Assembly (NCBI RefSeq): GCF_000769115.1
Contig: NZ_JQZV01000006.1
Location: 137,599 to 201,598, forward strand
Direction: 5' to 3'
Source of the DNA: Porphyromonas canoris
GTDB lineage: Bacteria; Bacteroidota; Bacteroidia; Bacteroidales; Porphyromonadaceae
DNA: 64,000 nucleotides
The notes under the pieces are model-generated. The model was not told the DNA's origin. It saw nothing but the letters and a program-made list of their open reading frames with translations, and ran no database searches. Of the stretch, positions 16,201 through 25,237 are shown one piece after another (position 1 is the first letter of the stretch; each line of letters begins with the position of its first letter). A program made the position numbers and the translations under genes.

Positions 16201-17951
16201 CAGGAAAGTACTCTAAAATCAAGAAGCAGGAGTTGCGCCATATTCTTACCCATACGGCTATACTCTTCTATGGTATAGACGATGTCGATGCGTGCTCCTC
16301 TCTTATATCCTTCTATCTTATACTGGGAGTTGTAGGCAAAGGCGTTGAATATCTCGTCCGTTCCATCCTCTTTAAGGGCCAGCTTCACGTGGCTCTTTGT
16401 TTTTCCCATAAACTTGGGCGAGGAGGCAAGCTCCAGATTTGTGGTGCGGAATACCGGTTTCTCGTTGTGAGGACCGTAGGGTGCCATTTCGCGTAATTGC
16501 TTTCTGAAAGTGGACGTAATATCGGAGAGCTTGATATCCAAGTCTATGTTGATTTGAGGCGTAAGCACTTCATTGCTCACCTCTTTCTCTCCCAGCTCTT
16601 CTATCCGTTGTATAAAGGCTTCCACGTTGTCCTTATGGAGCGTGAAGCCGGTGGCATAAGTGTGTCCGCCGAAGTTGATCAGCAGATCTTTGCACTGGTC
16701 TATGATGGCATACATATCGAATCCGCCGATGCTTCTTGCCGAGCCACAGACCAAATCTTCACCGCCTCCGGTCTGAGTGAGGACAATACTCGGACGGTTG
16801 AAATGCTCGGTAAGTCTGGAAGCCACAATACCTATCACGCCTCTGTGCCATGACGGATCGTAGAGGGCTATAATCTTCTGTTTGGCAAGGGGTTCTCCTG
16901 TCGGACTTGTGGCTGTCTCCGTTTCCACTCTTTCCAGAGCCTGTTCGGTGATGGACTTATCCAACTCTCGGCGTTGGGAGTTGTAGCTATCTATGTTTTT
17001 GGTCATCTTGCGTGCCTCTCCTGCCGTTGCGGCAAGAAGCAGATCCACGGACTCCCTTCCATTTTGCATTCTTCCCGATGCGTTGATTCGCGGACCTATC
17101 TTAAAGACCACTTCGTTCATGGTTATTCGTTTGGTCTTTATCTCACTGACATCCATGATGCTTCGCAGTCCGAGTCTCGGATTTTTGTTCAGAATCTTCA
17201 GCCCATGGCAAGCCATTACCCTATTTTCTCCCGTAAGACTTACAAGGTCTGCGCCGATACTCACTGCCACGAGGTCTAATAGATCATAGACTTGACGGAG
17301 ATCACCTCCATTGTCGATAGTAAATGCCTGTAAGAGTTTGAACCCCACACCGCAGCCGGAAAGCTCATCGAACGGGTATGTGGATCCGGGTATTTTGGGG
17401 TTAAGAATAGCCACAGCGTCCGGAAGTTCTGCATCCGGGACGTGGTGATCACAGATAATAAGGTCTATTCCTTTCTCCTTTGCATATCGCACTTTCTCCA
17501 CTGCCTTTACGCCGCAATCGAGTGCAATCATCAGCTTGCACCCCTCTCTCTCGGCATGATCTATGCCTTGGAAAGAGATGCCACTGCCTTCATTGTAGCG
17601 TTCGGGTATGTAGTAGGAGAGTTGGGTAGTGTATTGCCGGAGAAATTTGTACATCAGTGCCACCGAAGTGGTTCCATCTACATCGTAGTCTCCATATATT
17701 AAGATCCTCTCTTTCTGCCCTAAGGCTTTGTTGAGACGGTCCACGGCTTCTCGCATGCCCAGCATAAGGAACGGATCGTGCAGATCCTCTATCTCCGGTT
17801 GCAGATACATCCGTACCTGCTCTGGAGTAGTAACACCTCGCTGGACAAAGAGCTTCGCGACCATGGGTAGAAGCATCGAGGACGAAGACAGCTCCGCCGC
17901 AACTCGCTCCTCTTCCGAGGTCAAGCTCTTCAAGTTCCATAGATATTCCAT
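16200..17951 (-). CDS. recJ: Single-stranded-DNA-specific exonuclease RecJ
   Basis: 5'-3' ssDNA exonuclease of the DHH family. Motif I is GDYDVDGTTS, motif II ALDCGVKA, motif III CDHHVPD, and a DHHA1 region contains GPRINASGRM and FGGHTYATGF. Length is 583 aa, normal. A -7 box at 17990-17997 places the transcript start about 33 bp ahead. Copy 2 of the dispersed element ends 148 bp upstream of the start codon. The stop codon overlaps the recQ ATG. Confidence 0.94.
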   Translation of the reverse strand: MEYLWNLKSLTSEEERVAAELSSSSMLLPMVAKLFVQRGVTTPEQVRMYLQPEIEDLHDPFLMLGMREAVDRLNKALGQKERILIYGDYDVDGTTSVALMYKFLRQYTTQLSYYIPERYNEGSGISFQGIDHAEREGCKLMIALDCGVKAVEKVRYAKEKGIDLIICDHHVPDAELPDAVAILNPKIPGSTYPFDELSGCGVGFKLLQAFTIDNGGDLRQVYDLLDLVAVSIGADLVSLTGENRVMACHGLKILNKNPRLGLRSIMDVSEIKTKRITMNEVVFKIGPRINASGRMQNGRESVDLLLAATAGEARKMTKNIDSYNSQRRELDKSITEQALERVETETATSPTGEPLAKQKIIALYDPSWHRGVIGIVASRLTEHFNRPSIVLTQTGGGEDLVCGSARSIGGFDMYAIIDQCKDLLINFGGHTYATGFTLHKDNVEAFIQRIEELGEKEVSNEVLTPQINIDLDIKLSDITSTFRKQLREMAPYGPHNEKPVFRTTNLELASSPKFMGKTKSHVKLALKEDGTDEIFNAFAYNSQYKIEGYKRGARIDIVYTIEEYSRMGKNMAQLLLLDFRVLS

Positions 17952-17989
17952 ATGTGAAATCTCTTTTTTTCATTTTTTTTCTTAGGTCT

Positions 17990-17997
17990 CAAATATA
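17990..17997 (-). promoter_or_regulatory. -7 box of recJ-recQ
   Basis: TATATTTG on the minus strand, 38 bp before the recJ ATG. The -33 region has no clear TTG. Confidence 0.45.
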
Positions 17998-18098
17998 GCA
18001 ATAATATCTTGGATTTCATGAGAGATTTATATAATAACTCCTTCTTTATCTTCTTTTTGCTCTCTTTGCTCTCTGTTCGGGAGAGATTTTCAATCTTC

Positions 18099-18642
18099 AT
18101 TTTTATATATTCCATCCCGAAAAATGCTCCCTTTTTTCTTGCTCTCTATTTTGATCGGAAGGGTCGTTTTCAGAGCACGAGAGAATTGTTAAATTTGGGC
18201 TGTTTTATTAACACAAATTCCGATACCTGTTAAGCAAAAACACTAAACGAGCATATTTTGTCGGCTTAACGTGTTTAATTTTTCAATGAACACGTTTAGT
18301 GATTTCATTAAACACGTTTACCGGATTCAATTAACGTGTTTAGAAATTTTGATTACTTGTTTGATTATTAGTGCTTTAGCTGTTTTCTCCTGTTTTTGCC
18401 CTCTTTGATCCAATTTTTGTTGTTAGAGAATGTTTACGATTAAAGGTGTTGTTTTTAACTTTTATTGTGCGTAAAATGAGCCCTAAATCCGACCGAAAGG
18501 AGAAAAGTTTGAAAGATGACGTTCTCTTTTATCTCTCTATCTATTAGCTTGTTGTGGTTTTTCAGAGTGTGTTGCGGGAGCAAAAACAATTGAAGAAGAG
18601 ATTCTGTATTCGGGAAAATTCAGCTCTCGTTTTTATATAAAA
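18099..18642 (-). repeat. Dispersed intergenic element, copy 2
   Basis: Reverse orientation. Module B (18099-18345) is close to the other copies, with octamers at 18268-18275, 18289-18296, 18311-18318 and 18333-18340 (spacing 21, 22, 22). TGTTAA/TTAACA arms lie at about 18188-18215. The other half is strongly diverged, yet an AAGGTGTT landmark still lies exactly 110 bp from the last octamer, the same distance as GGGGTGTT in copy 4. The far end is the palindrome TTTTATATAAAA at 18631-18642. Total length about 544 bp. It fills the gap between the exonuclease gene and recJ. Confidence 0.85.
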
Positions 18643-18643
18643 G

Positions 18644-18686
18644 TACCACCCCATATACCTTTTTGAGAAGAGTGTATCGGGTGGCA
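18644..18686 (-). terminator. Terminator of the EEP-family gene
   Basis: On the minus strand CCACCCGATACAC pairs with GTATATGGGGTGG with two mismatches, followed by ACTTTTATATAAAA. The T-tract is the end palindrome of element copy 2. Confidence 0.6.
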
Positions 18687-18710
18687 TTTTTATATTTTTG
18701 TGTCGAGGCG

Positions 18711-19673
18711 TTAGAGCTTAAATTCTGCCCACAACGGATAGTGATCCGAAATCATGAATGAGAGTTGCTGTTTGGTGAGTCCTCTATTGTTCAAAGCCGT
18801 TGGAACAAAGTCGTAACTACCGCCTCGGATAAACTCCAAAGAGAGTTTCGGCTCTCCATCTTTGCCGTTGAACCATGCGATCTGATCGTAGAATTTGGTT
18901 TTATCGAATATGGAACGGGTAACCTCCGGATTCTGCAAATCCTCCGGGACATAGAGCCCCTCCGAAAGGAAAGTCTTGTTCAGCAGATCTCCACGAGCAT
19001 CTATATTGAAGTCTCCTAAGACAATGAGGTTTTGGTGATAGGCATTAACGTCCTTTGCCCAACCGGAGAGCCATTGGGCTATCCCTTTCAGCTCTCCGAG
19101 TCTGTCCTTAGACTTTTTCCCGTAGATCACGTGCAGAGTGATGAGGATAAAGGTTTGATTTTTGGATCTGAAGCTTACGGCATAAGGGGTGCGCACGAAC
19201 TGTTCCGTCATTACATTCTCCGAAACACCTTTTCGCCACTGATCCGGCACGACGAGTTCGCCGGCAAGCCCGGAAAGATTTACTCTCCTCGTGTCGAAGA
19301 GGTACGCCATCCGTTCTCCGTTGCCGGCATCGCCTTTATTGACATCCGTAAGGATCATGGACCAGTCGCTTCCTAAAACTTTCAGCGTATCCCTTAATGC
19401 CCGTATGTTGGCTTTGACCTCCTGCACGGCAACAACATCGAATCTTCTGATGATCTCGGCTATGCAGAGGGTGGAGTGCAGATCTCGTTTTGGGGAGTCG
19501 TTCTCTTTGCTTGCCCATTCTCGTGTCAGGTCGCCGAAACCACGAATGTTCCAGCTGGCAATAAGCAGGTTTTTGTCTAACTTTTTGGATGGAATCTTTT
19601 CATCCAGATCTCTTTTAAGTGTGTTGAGGTTCTCTTGTACCTCTTGAGGTGGGGTGTCTAATATTTTTGCCAT
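18711..19673 (-). CDS. Endonuclease/exonuclease/phosphatase family protein
   Basis: Predicted metal-dependent phosphodiesterase of the EEP superfamily; substrate unknown. It has IASWNIRGFG near residue 33, VQEVKAN (catalytic Glu), LGDFNIDA and SDHYPLWAEF at the C-terminus. These are the family's Asn, Glu, Asp-Asn and Asp-His signatures. No signal peptide, so likely cytoplasmic. The frame is open to 19721, but the promoter at 19691-19721 lies within that extension, so I start at 19673 (MAKILDTPPQ), giving 320 aa. It is transcribed alone. Confidence 0.85.
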   Translation of the reverse strand: MAKILDTPPQEVQENLNTLKRDLDEKIPSKKLDKNLLIASWNIRGFGDLTREWASKENDSPKRDLHSTLCIAEIIRRFDVVAVQEVKANIRALRDTLKVLGSDWSMILTDVNKGDAGNGERMAYLFDTRRVNLSGLAGELVVPDQWRKGVSENVMTEQFVRTPYAVSFRSKNQTFILITLHVIYGKKSKDRLGELKGIAQWLSGWAKDVNAYHQNLIVLGDFNIDARGDLLNKTFLSEGLYVPEDLQNPEVTRSIFDKTKFYDQIAWFNGKDGEPKLSLEFIRGGSYDFVPTALNNRGLTKQQLSFMISDHYPLWAEFKL

Positions 19674-19690
19674 AGTATTGAAGGTTTTTC

Positions 19691-19721
19691 CAAAGATAGT
19701 ATTTTCTTGTTTGTTGTACAA
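19691..19721 (-). promoter_or_regulatory. Promoter of the EEP-family gene
   Basis: On the minus strand TTG (19721-19719), 20 bp spacer, TATCTTTG (19698-19691). It implies a short leader of about 12 nt before the ATG at 19673. Confidence 0.7.
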
Positions 19722-19802
19722 CTCTCTAATTATGAGTTTTTAATGAGATATTTTTGCGTTCAAAGATGTAGAAAGAATCGCGAAAATATCCCTTTCTTTT
19801 TG

Positions 19803-19810
19803 TATTTTTG
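19803..19810 (+). promoter_or_regulatory. -7 box of the rmlD-like gene
   Basis: TATTTTTG matches TAnnTTTG and overlaps the first in-frame ATG, which argues for a start at 19819 or 19840. Confidence 0.45.
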
Positions 19811-19839
19811 TGGCAGATATGAGCAGAATAAAGAAAAAG

Positions 19840-20715
19840 ATGAGAGTGTGGCTTACCGGAGCCGCAGGTCAGTTGGGGAACGCTATCATGCGGAACTACT
19901 CTCCGAATGATGAGATAGAGTGGTTACCAACGACAAGAGATCAGATAGAACTGAGCGATAGAGCCAATGTCCAACGCTTCTTTGACCTCTATAAGCCGGA
20001 TGTGATACTTAATGCCGCAGCCTTTACTTCGGTGGATGCCGCCGAGAATAACCCCGATGAATTGCGGAGGATCAACTATGAGGTGCCCAAGTTTCTTGCC
20101 GAGCTGTGTCATAATAAAGGGAAGATTTTGATGCACATCAGTACGGATCATGTCTTTGGCGGTGGAGAGCCGGTTTCTTCACCACTGAAAGAGGAAGATC
20201 CTGCCGCTCCCTGCAATGCTTATGGAAAGAGCAAGCATGAGGGAGAAGTTGCTGTGCAGGAGTCTTGTCCGCGTTCGTATGTCATTCGTACATCATGGCT
20301 TTACTCTGCTTATGGCAACAACTTTTACACCAAGATACGTCGCGTAGCCCTTAGTCAGGGTGAATTGCGTCTCGTTACGGATGAAGTCGGAAGCCCGACC
20401 TCCGCACTCAATCTTGCAGACGTTATCATACGCATTCTTTTGCGCATCAAATCCAAAGAGGGAAAGATTCCGTTCGGTCTCTATCACTTTGCCGACAGAG
20501 GCGCTGTCTCTCGTTACGATTTTGCTCGTGCCATATTGGATTTGGATCCTAAAACAGCTTCTTTATCCATGGAGAAGTGTCTGCAAAAAGATTATGATAC
20601 GGTAGCTGTCCGTCCTCTATACAGTGTATTGGATACAAGTAAGATAGAGGCAATACTTCCGGACTCGGTACACGACTGGAAAAGCTCTTTGGAGCAGGTG
20701 TACAATCAGGAATAA
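19840..20715 (+). CDS. rfbD: dTDP-4-dehydrorhamnose reductase (RmlD-like)
   Basis: NADPH-dependent reductase that would complete dTDP-L-rhamnose synthesis for surface polysaccharide. It starts MRVWLTGAAGQLG, with the GxxGxxG loop; the active site is YGKSK and a STDHVF motif lies before it. Length is 291 aa, typical. ATGs at 19810 and 19819 are also in frame, but the -7 box overlaps the first. No other rhamnose genes (rmlA-C) are in the window, so the exact sugar is inferred from family resemblance. It is followed 74 bp later by prfC. Confidence 0.88.
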   Translation: MRVWLTGAAGQLGNAIMRNYSPNDEIEWLPTTRDQIELSDRANVQRFFDLYKPDVILNAAAFTSVDAAENNPDELRRINYEVPKFLAELCHNKGKILMHISTDHVFGGGEPVSSPLKEEDPAAPCNAYGKSKHEGEVAVQESCPRSYVIRTSWLYSAYGNNFYTKIRRVALSQGELRLVTDEVGSPTSALNLADVIIRILLRIKSKEGKIPFGLYHFADRGAVSRYDFARAILDLDPKTASLSMEKCLQKDYDTVAVRPLYSVLDTSKIEAILPDSVHDWKSSLEQVYNQE

Positions 20716-20789
20716 GCTACAACCCAAGAGGTTCGGAGAACAAGGTTTTCAGGTAGCCTTATCTTTCCTTTTTGACGAATATTATACAG

Positions 20790-22370
20790 ATGTCTTATAT
20801 AGAAGAAATAAAACGTCGCAGAACGTTTGCGATTATCTCTCACCCCGACGCGGGGAAAACTACTCTGACCGAAAAGCTACTCCTTTTCGGAGGCGCGATA
20901 CATATAGCCGGCGCAGTAAAAAGCAATAAGATAAAGAAGAGCGCAACCAGTGACTGGATGGAGATAGAAAAACAAAGAGGTATCTCCGTAGCAACTTCTG
21001 TCATGGGTTTTGAGTATGAAGGGTATAAAGTGAATATCCTCGATACGCCCGGTCACCAGGATTTTGCCGAAGACACTTACCGTACACTTACTGCTGTGGA
21101 TAGTGTAATCATCGTGGTGGACTCTGCCAAAGGGGTGGAGCAACAGACTCGCCGCCTGATGGAGGTGTGTCGTATGCGACATACTCCTGTGATGGTCTTT
21201 GTCAATAAGATGGACCGCGAAGGACGGGATCCGTTCGATTTGATGGATGAAATAGAGGAAGAACTCGGTATTGCCGTCTCTCCTCAAACATGGCCAATAG
21301 ATTCCGGAGAACGTTTCAAAGGAGTCTACAACCGATATGTGAGTGGATTGGATCTCTATAAACCGAGCAAGCAGCAAGTAACAGAGTGTGTGCACATAGA
21401 TGATTTGCAGTCCGACGAACTGACCCAACACATTTCTGATGCACAGGCAGATAAGCTCCGGGATGATCTTGAGCTTCTTTCGGAAGTGTATCCTTCGCTT
21501 GATGAGGAGGCTTATCTTGCAGGACGGGTGGCTCCGGTATTCTTCGGCTCTGCTCTGAACAATTTCGGGGTGAAAGAGCTTCTCGACTGTTTTGTCCGTC
21601 TTGCGCCTTCGCCCCGACCTATTGATGCAATAGAGAGAATCGTAGATCCTTACGAGGAGGCATTGACCGGATTTATATTTAAGATTCATGCCAATATGGA
21701 TCCGAATCATCGCAGCAGTATCGCATTCTTGAAGATATGCTCCGGTCGCTTTGAGCGGAATAAACCATACGCCCATATGCGTTTTCTCGGAAAACAGTTT
21801 CGTTTTAGCAGTCCTACTGCCTTTATGGCGCAGAAGAAAGAGACTGTGGACGAAGCATTTGCAGGGGATATCATCGGTCTGCCCGATACGGGAAACTTCC
21901 AGATTGGAGACACTATCACGGAGGGAGAGATACTTCATTTCAAAGGTCTGCCCAGCTTCTCTCCGGAAATGTTTAAGTATCTTGAAAATGCGGATCCCAT
22001 GCGCACTAAACAGCTACAGAAAGGAGTTGAACAGCTTATGGGGGAAGGCGTTGCTCAGATCTTTACCAGTACGTTCAACGGTCGTAAGATTATCGGAACG
22101 GTAGGGCAACTCCAGTTCGAGGTGATAGAGTATAGACTTTTGCACGAATATCAGGCAAAGTGTCGCTGGGAGCCGGTAAGCCTTTACAAAGCATGCTGGA
22201 TAGAGAGCGATGATCTTGCCATCCTTGAAAACTTTAAGAAGCGTAAGGCACAATATATGGCTGTCGACAGAGAGGGAAGAGACGTTTATCTTGCAGACTC
22301 TCCATACGTGCTTCAGATGGCAAGGCAGGATTTCCCGGATATTCGTTTCCACTTCACAAGCGAGTTTTAG
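20790..22370 (+). CDS. prfC: Peptide chain release factor 3
   Basis: Translational GTPase that recycles RF1 and RF2 from the ribosome. G1 reads SHPDAGKTTL, G3 DTPGHQDF, G4 NKMDREGRDP, followed by the RF3-specific C-terminal domains (VGQLQFEVIEYRL). Length from MSYIEEIKRRR is 526 aa, typical. An ATG at 20772 would add six residues. A near-consensus TATCTTTC about 30 bp upstream may be its -7 box. Confidence 0.95.
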   Translation: MSYIEEIKRRRTFAIISHPDAGKTTLTEKLLLFGGAIHIAGAVKSNKIKKSATSDWMEIEKQRGISVATSVMGFEYEGYKVNILDTPGHQDFAEDTYRTLTAVDSVIIVVDSAKGVEQQTRRLMEVCRMRHTPVMVFVNKMDREGRDPFDLMDEIEEELGIAVSPQTWPIDSGERFKGVYNRYVSGLDLYKPSKQQVTECVHIDDLQSDELTQHISDAQADKLRDDLELLSEVYPSLDEEAYLAGRVAPVFFGSALNNFGVKELLDCFVRLAPSPRPIDAIERIVDPYEEALTGFIFKIHANMDPNHRSSIAFLKICSGRFERNKPYAHMRFLGKQFRFSSPTAFMAQKKETVDEAFAGDIIGLPDTGNFQIGDTITEGEILHFKGLPSFSPEMFKYLENADPMRTKQLQKGVEQLMGEGVAQIFTSTFNGRKIIGTVGQLQFEVIEYRLLHEYQAKCRWEPVSLYKACWIESDDLAILENFKKRKAQYMAVDREGRDVYLADSPYVLQMARQDFPDIRFHFTSEF

Positions 22371-22401
22371 ATTTTGTCTATACAGTTATAGATTGTATCT
22401 G

Positions 22402-22432
22402 TTGTATCTGCATACATATATTTATATCTTTG
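22402..22432 (+). promoter_or_regulatory. Promoter of dps
   Basis: TTG at 22402-22404, 20 bp spacer, TATCTTTG at 22425-22432. The start at about 22438 leaves about 28 nt before ATG 22467. Confidence 0.7.
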
Positions 22433-22466
22433 CAGTATAAACATGATAACTAAACAATTACAAGAT

Positions 22467-22943
22467 ATGAAAACAACAAACTATCTTCACTTGGATGAAG
22501 CCTATACTGTAAAAGCAGTAGAGAAGTTGAACCAGCTTGCTGCAAACTTCCACATTTATTACTCAAACCTTAGAGCATTTCACTGGCATGTAGAAGGTCG
22601 CTCTTTCTTTGTCCTTCACGAACAGCTTGAGAAGATGTACGATGAACTTGCAGAGAATATAGACGAAGTGGCAGAACGCATCCTCCAACTCGGTGGTACT
22701 CCTGTACGTTTCTTCAAAGACATCGAATCGTTGGCGACACTGAAGCAAGCCGTAAACGTAAGTAAGGAAAGCGATATCATAGAGCAGGTATTGGAATCTA
22801 TCTCTCTATTCATAAAGATCGAAAGAGAAGGACTTGCTTTGGCTGCCGAAAATGGAGACGATACTACTGTAGGACTACTTTCAGAGTATCTTCAAGGACA
22901 AGAAAAATTAGTTTGGATGCTTACAGCTTACCTTAAGAAGTAA
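22467..22943 (+). CDS. dps: Dps/ferritin-like DNA-binding stress protein
   Basis: Dodecameric mini-ferritin that stores iron and protects DNA from peroxide. The ferroxidase signature reads FHWHVEGRSFFVLHEQ, followed by MYDELAENIDEVAERI with the conserved Asp and Glu. It is 158 aa from MKTTNYLHLDE; ATG 22443 in the same frame is too close to the predicted transcription start. It has its own promoter and a strong terminator, so it is monocistronic. In related anaerobes dps is controlled by OxyR; I see no clear OxyR site. Confidence 0.93.
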   Translation: MKTTNYLHLDEAYTVKAVEKLNQLAANFHIYYSNLRAFHWHVEGRSFFVLHEQLEKMYDELAENIDEVAERILQLGGTPVRFFKDIESLATLKQAVNVSKESDIIEQVLESISLFIKIEREGLALAAENGDDTTVGLLSEYLQGQEKLVWMLTAYLKK

Positions 22944-22980
22944 GAACGAGAAGAGAGACTATCCAAACTCTTAAAGAATA

Positions 22981-23034
22981 AAAGTCTGCAAACTTTATCT
23001 ATCTATAGAGGTAGAGAGGTTTGCAGACTTTTTT
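22981..23034 (+). terminator. Terminator of dps
   Basis: AAAGTCTGCAAAC (22981-22993) pairs with GTTTGCAGACTTT (23019-23031), followed by a T-run. Confidence 0.9.
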
Positions 23035-23102
23035 ATGGTCTGAACAGATCTTATCGAAAGAAAAACAGTGTGCGAAATAAGCAGTGGTATGGAAAAAACG
23101 GA

Positions 23103-23957
23103 TCAGCAATCTCTGTCAAGAGTCATTCCGGCAATATTGACTGTCGTAGCAGAAATGGCTCTTCCGACAAACTGACGAGCTGCCTGCTCGAAGGCATGAG
23201 ACTCTTCCGTTGTAAAGAAAAGGTGTTGCCCTCCATTGGAGAGTAGTTGCTCCATTTCGGGATGGCGTTCGAGATAGGATTTAAGAGAGTTCACTATGAT
23301 CTCTCCCTGTGGCAAAATTGTGATATGAGGGGGCGCAATCTCCGAAATCATCTCTTTGATAAGCGGATAGTGAGTACATGCCAGTAGAATGGTATCTATT
23401 TCCACATCTTTACTCAAAAGCTCTTCAAGATAGGTCTTGACAAAGAAACGTGTCCCTTCAGAATGGCATTCGCCACTCTCTATAAGGGGGACGAGCATCG
23501 GACATGCTTGTTGTATGATAGTGAGATCCGGGGCATACTCTTCTCCTTCACGAAGATAGGTTTCGGAAGCTACCGTGCCTGAGGTTGCCAAAAGACCGAT
23601 ATGTTTCGTCCGGCTGAAAGGTGCAAGCGATTCTATTGTAGGTCTTATGACTCCAAGTACACGGTATCCCTCTTCTGCCCAAGGCTGAAAAGAGGTCTGC
23701 TGTATCTGCCTCAATGCTCGGGCGGATGCTGTATTACAAGCTAAGATAATGAGCCTGCACTTCTTTTCTTTAAGGAGAAAGGCTACGCCTTCAGAGGTAA
23801 ACTTATAGATGGTTTCGAAGGATCTTGGACCGTATGGTGCTCTCGCATTGTCTCCCAGATAGACAAAGTCGTATTGAGGGAAAGCCTTTTCTAAAGCCTT
23901 CAATATCGTCAAGCCTCCATAACCGGAGTCGAATATACCTATCGGGAACCTGTTCAT
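23103..23957 (-). CDS. murI: Glutamate racemase
   Basis: Makes D-glutamate for peptidoglycan in the cytoplasm. It has the N-terminal IFDSGYGGLT, LGDNARAPYG, the first catalytic Cys in ACNTASA, and the second in ACTHYPL. Length 284 aa is normal. It is last in a minus-strand run behind the SpmAB protein, 6 bp apart, so it is probably co-transcribed with that gene. Confidence 0.95.
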   Translation of the reverse strand: MNRFPIGIFDSGYGGLTILKALEKAFPQYDFVYLGDNARAPYGPRSFETIYKFTSEGVAFLLKEKKCRLIILACNTASARALRQIQQTSFQPWAEEGYRVLGVIRPTIESLAPFSRTKHIGLLATSGTVASETYLREGEEYAPDLTIIQQACPMLVPLIESGECHSEGTRFFVKTYLEELLSKDVEIDTILLACTHYPLIKEMISEIAPPHITILPQGEIIVNSLKSYLERHPEMEQLLSNGGQHLFFTTEESHAFEQAARQFVGRAISATTVNIAGMTLDRDC

Positions 23958-23963
23958 ACTCTC

Positions 23964-25211
23964 TTAAGGGGCAAAGAAAAAGTAGGCACATAGTACGGAA
24001 ACAGTCATGCCGACCAGGTCGGACAACAGACAGATACCAAGAGTATAGCGTGTGTTACGTATTGCTACGCTGCCGGCATAGAGTGCAATGATGTAAAAAG
24101 TAGTGTCGGATGCTCCTTGACACATACAAGCAAGTCTTCCAATAAAGGAGTCTGCGCCATAATTTTGCATGGCATCTATCATCAGTCCACGTGCTCCGCT
24201 TCCGCTCAGAGGCTTCATCAGCATGGTTGGAAGTGCTCCAACCCAATCGCTTGGTAAGCCGAAGAAGCGAAAAGAAGCCTCTATACCGGAAACAATATAA
24301 TCCATCCCTCCCGAAGCTCTAAAGACTGCCACTCCGACAAGAATGGCTACAAGATATGGAACAATATTGATCGCTGTCTTGAATCCTTCCTTTGCACCTT
24401 CTATGAAAACGGAAAAGACATCCAGCTTTTTCCATAATCCATATACGAGAAATATTACAACGACAGATAAGATAATACCATTGGCGATGAGAGCAGATAT
24501 TTTTTGAAGAGACTCTCCACTTACTTCTCCATCACCGCCCCAAGGAATAAAATTGAGTACAATGGCGAACAGCAGTATCAATAAGGGTATCAGAAACGCT
24601 CGTTGAAAGAGGGAAATCTTCTGTTTGTAAGCTACGGCGCATATAGCAAACAGGGTGCTGGCTGCTGTGGCAATGAATATCGGGATAAAGACATCCGTCG
24701 GCACAGCGGCTCCCATGGTTGTCCTGTACATCAGGATCGAGATCGGAATAAGTGTAAGACCGGATGCGTTGATGCAGAGAAACATAATCATGGCATCCGA
24801 GATGCGATCCGGTGTAGTGCTGTTCTCTTTTTGCAGATGCTTCATCGTCTCCAATCCGAGAGGAGTAGCAGCATTATCTATTCCCAAAAGATTGGCAGAG
24901 AAGTTCAGCATTATGGTTCCCAGGGCAGGATGATCTTTGGGGAGAGAGGGGAACAACACTCTAAAGAAAGGATATGTCCCTTTTGCCAAAGCAGAAACCA
25001 TCCCGCTCTTTTCTCCTACTTTAAGGAGTCCCATCCAGAGTGTAAGTATTCCGGACAGACCGAGAGCGAGTTCAAAAGCTGTGGTAGCACTGCTAAAAAG
25101 AGCCTTAGATACCTCATTCAAGGTCTCTAAATCGCCCGTAAATATCAGCTTGAAAAGGCAGACAATCAGAGCAAGGACGAAAAAACCGATCCAAATATAG
25201 TTCAGAATCAT
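23964..25211 (-). CDS. Fused spore-maturation-like membrane protein (SpmA-SpmB, nucleoside-recognition domains)
   Basis: Integral membrane protein of 415 aa with about ten hydrophobic segments. It contains two nucleoside-transporter gate-like (Gate/Spm) halves. The first has LGLSGILTLWMGLLK and NLLGIDNAATPLGL, the second AINIVPYLVAILVGV, KPLSGSGARG and GASDTTFYIIALY. In Firmicutes these halves are separate SpmA and SpmB; Bacteroidetes carry them fused and do not sporulate. Function is unknown, perhaps transport. It lies between a nitrilase gene and murI on the minus strand. Confidence 0.85.
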   Translation of the reverse strand: MILNYIWIGFFVLALIVCLFKLIFTGDLETLNEVSKALFSSATTAFELALGLSGILTLWMGLLKVGEKSGMVSALAKGTYPFFRVLFPSLPKDHPALGTIMLNFSANLLGIDNAATPLGLETMKHLQKENSTTPDRISDAMIMFLCINASGLTLIPISILMYRTTMGAAVPTDVFIPIFIATAASTLFAICAVAYKQKISLFQRAFLIPLLILLFAIVLNFIPWGGDGEVSGESLQKISALIANGIILSVVVIFLVYGLWKKLDVFSVFIEGAKEGFKTAINIVPYLVAILVGVAVFRASGGMDYIVSGIEASFRFFGLPSDWVGALPTMLMKPLSGSGARGLMIDAMQNYGADSFIGRLACMCQGASDTTFYIIALYAGSVAIRNTRYTLGICLLSDLVGMTVSVLCAYFFFAP

Positions 25212-25237
25212 TCTCTATATCGCCTTACGGGATTAAC

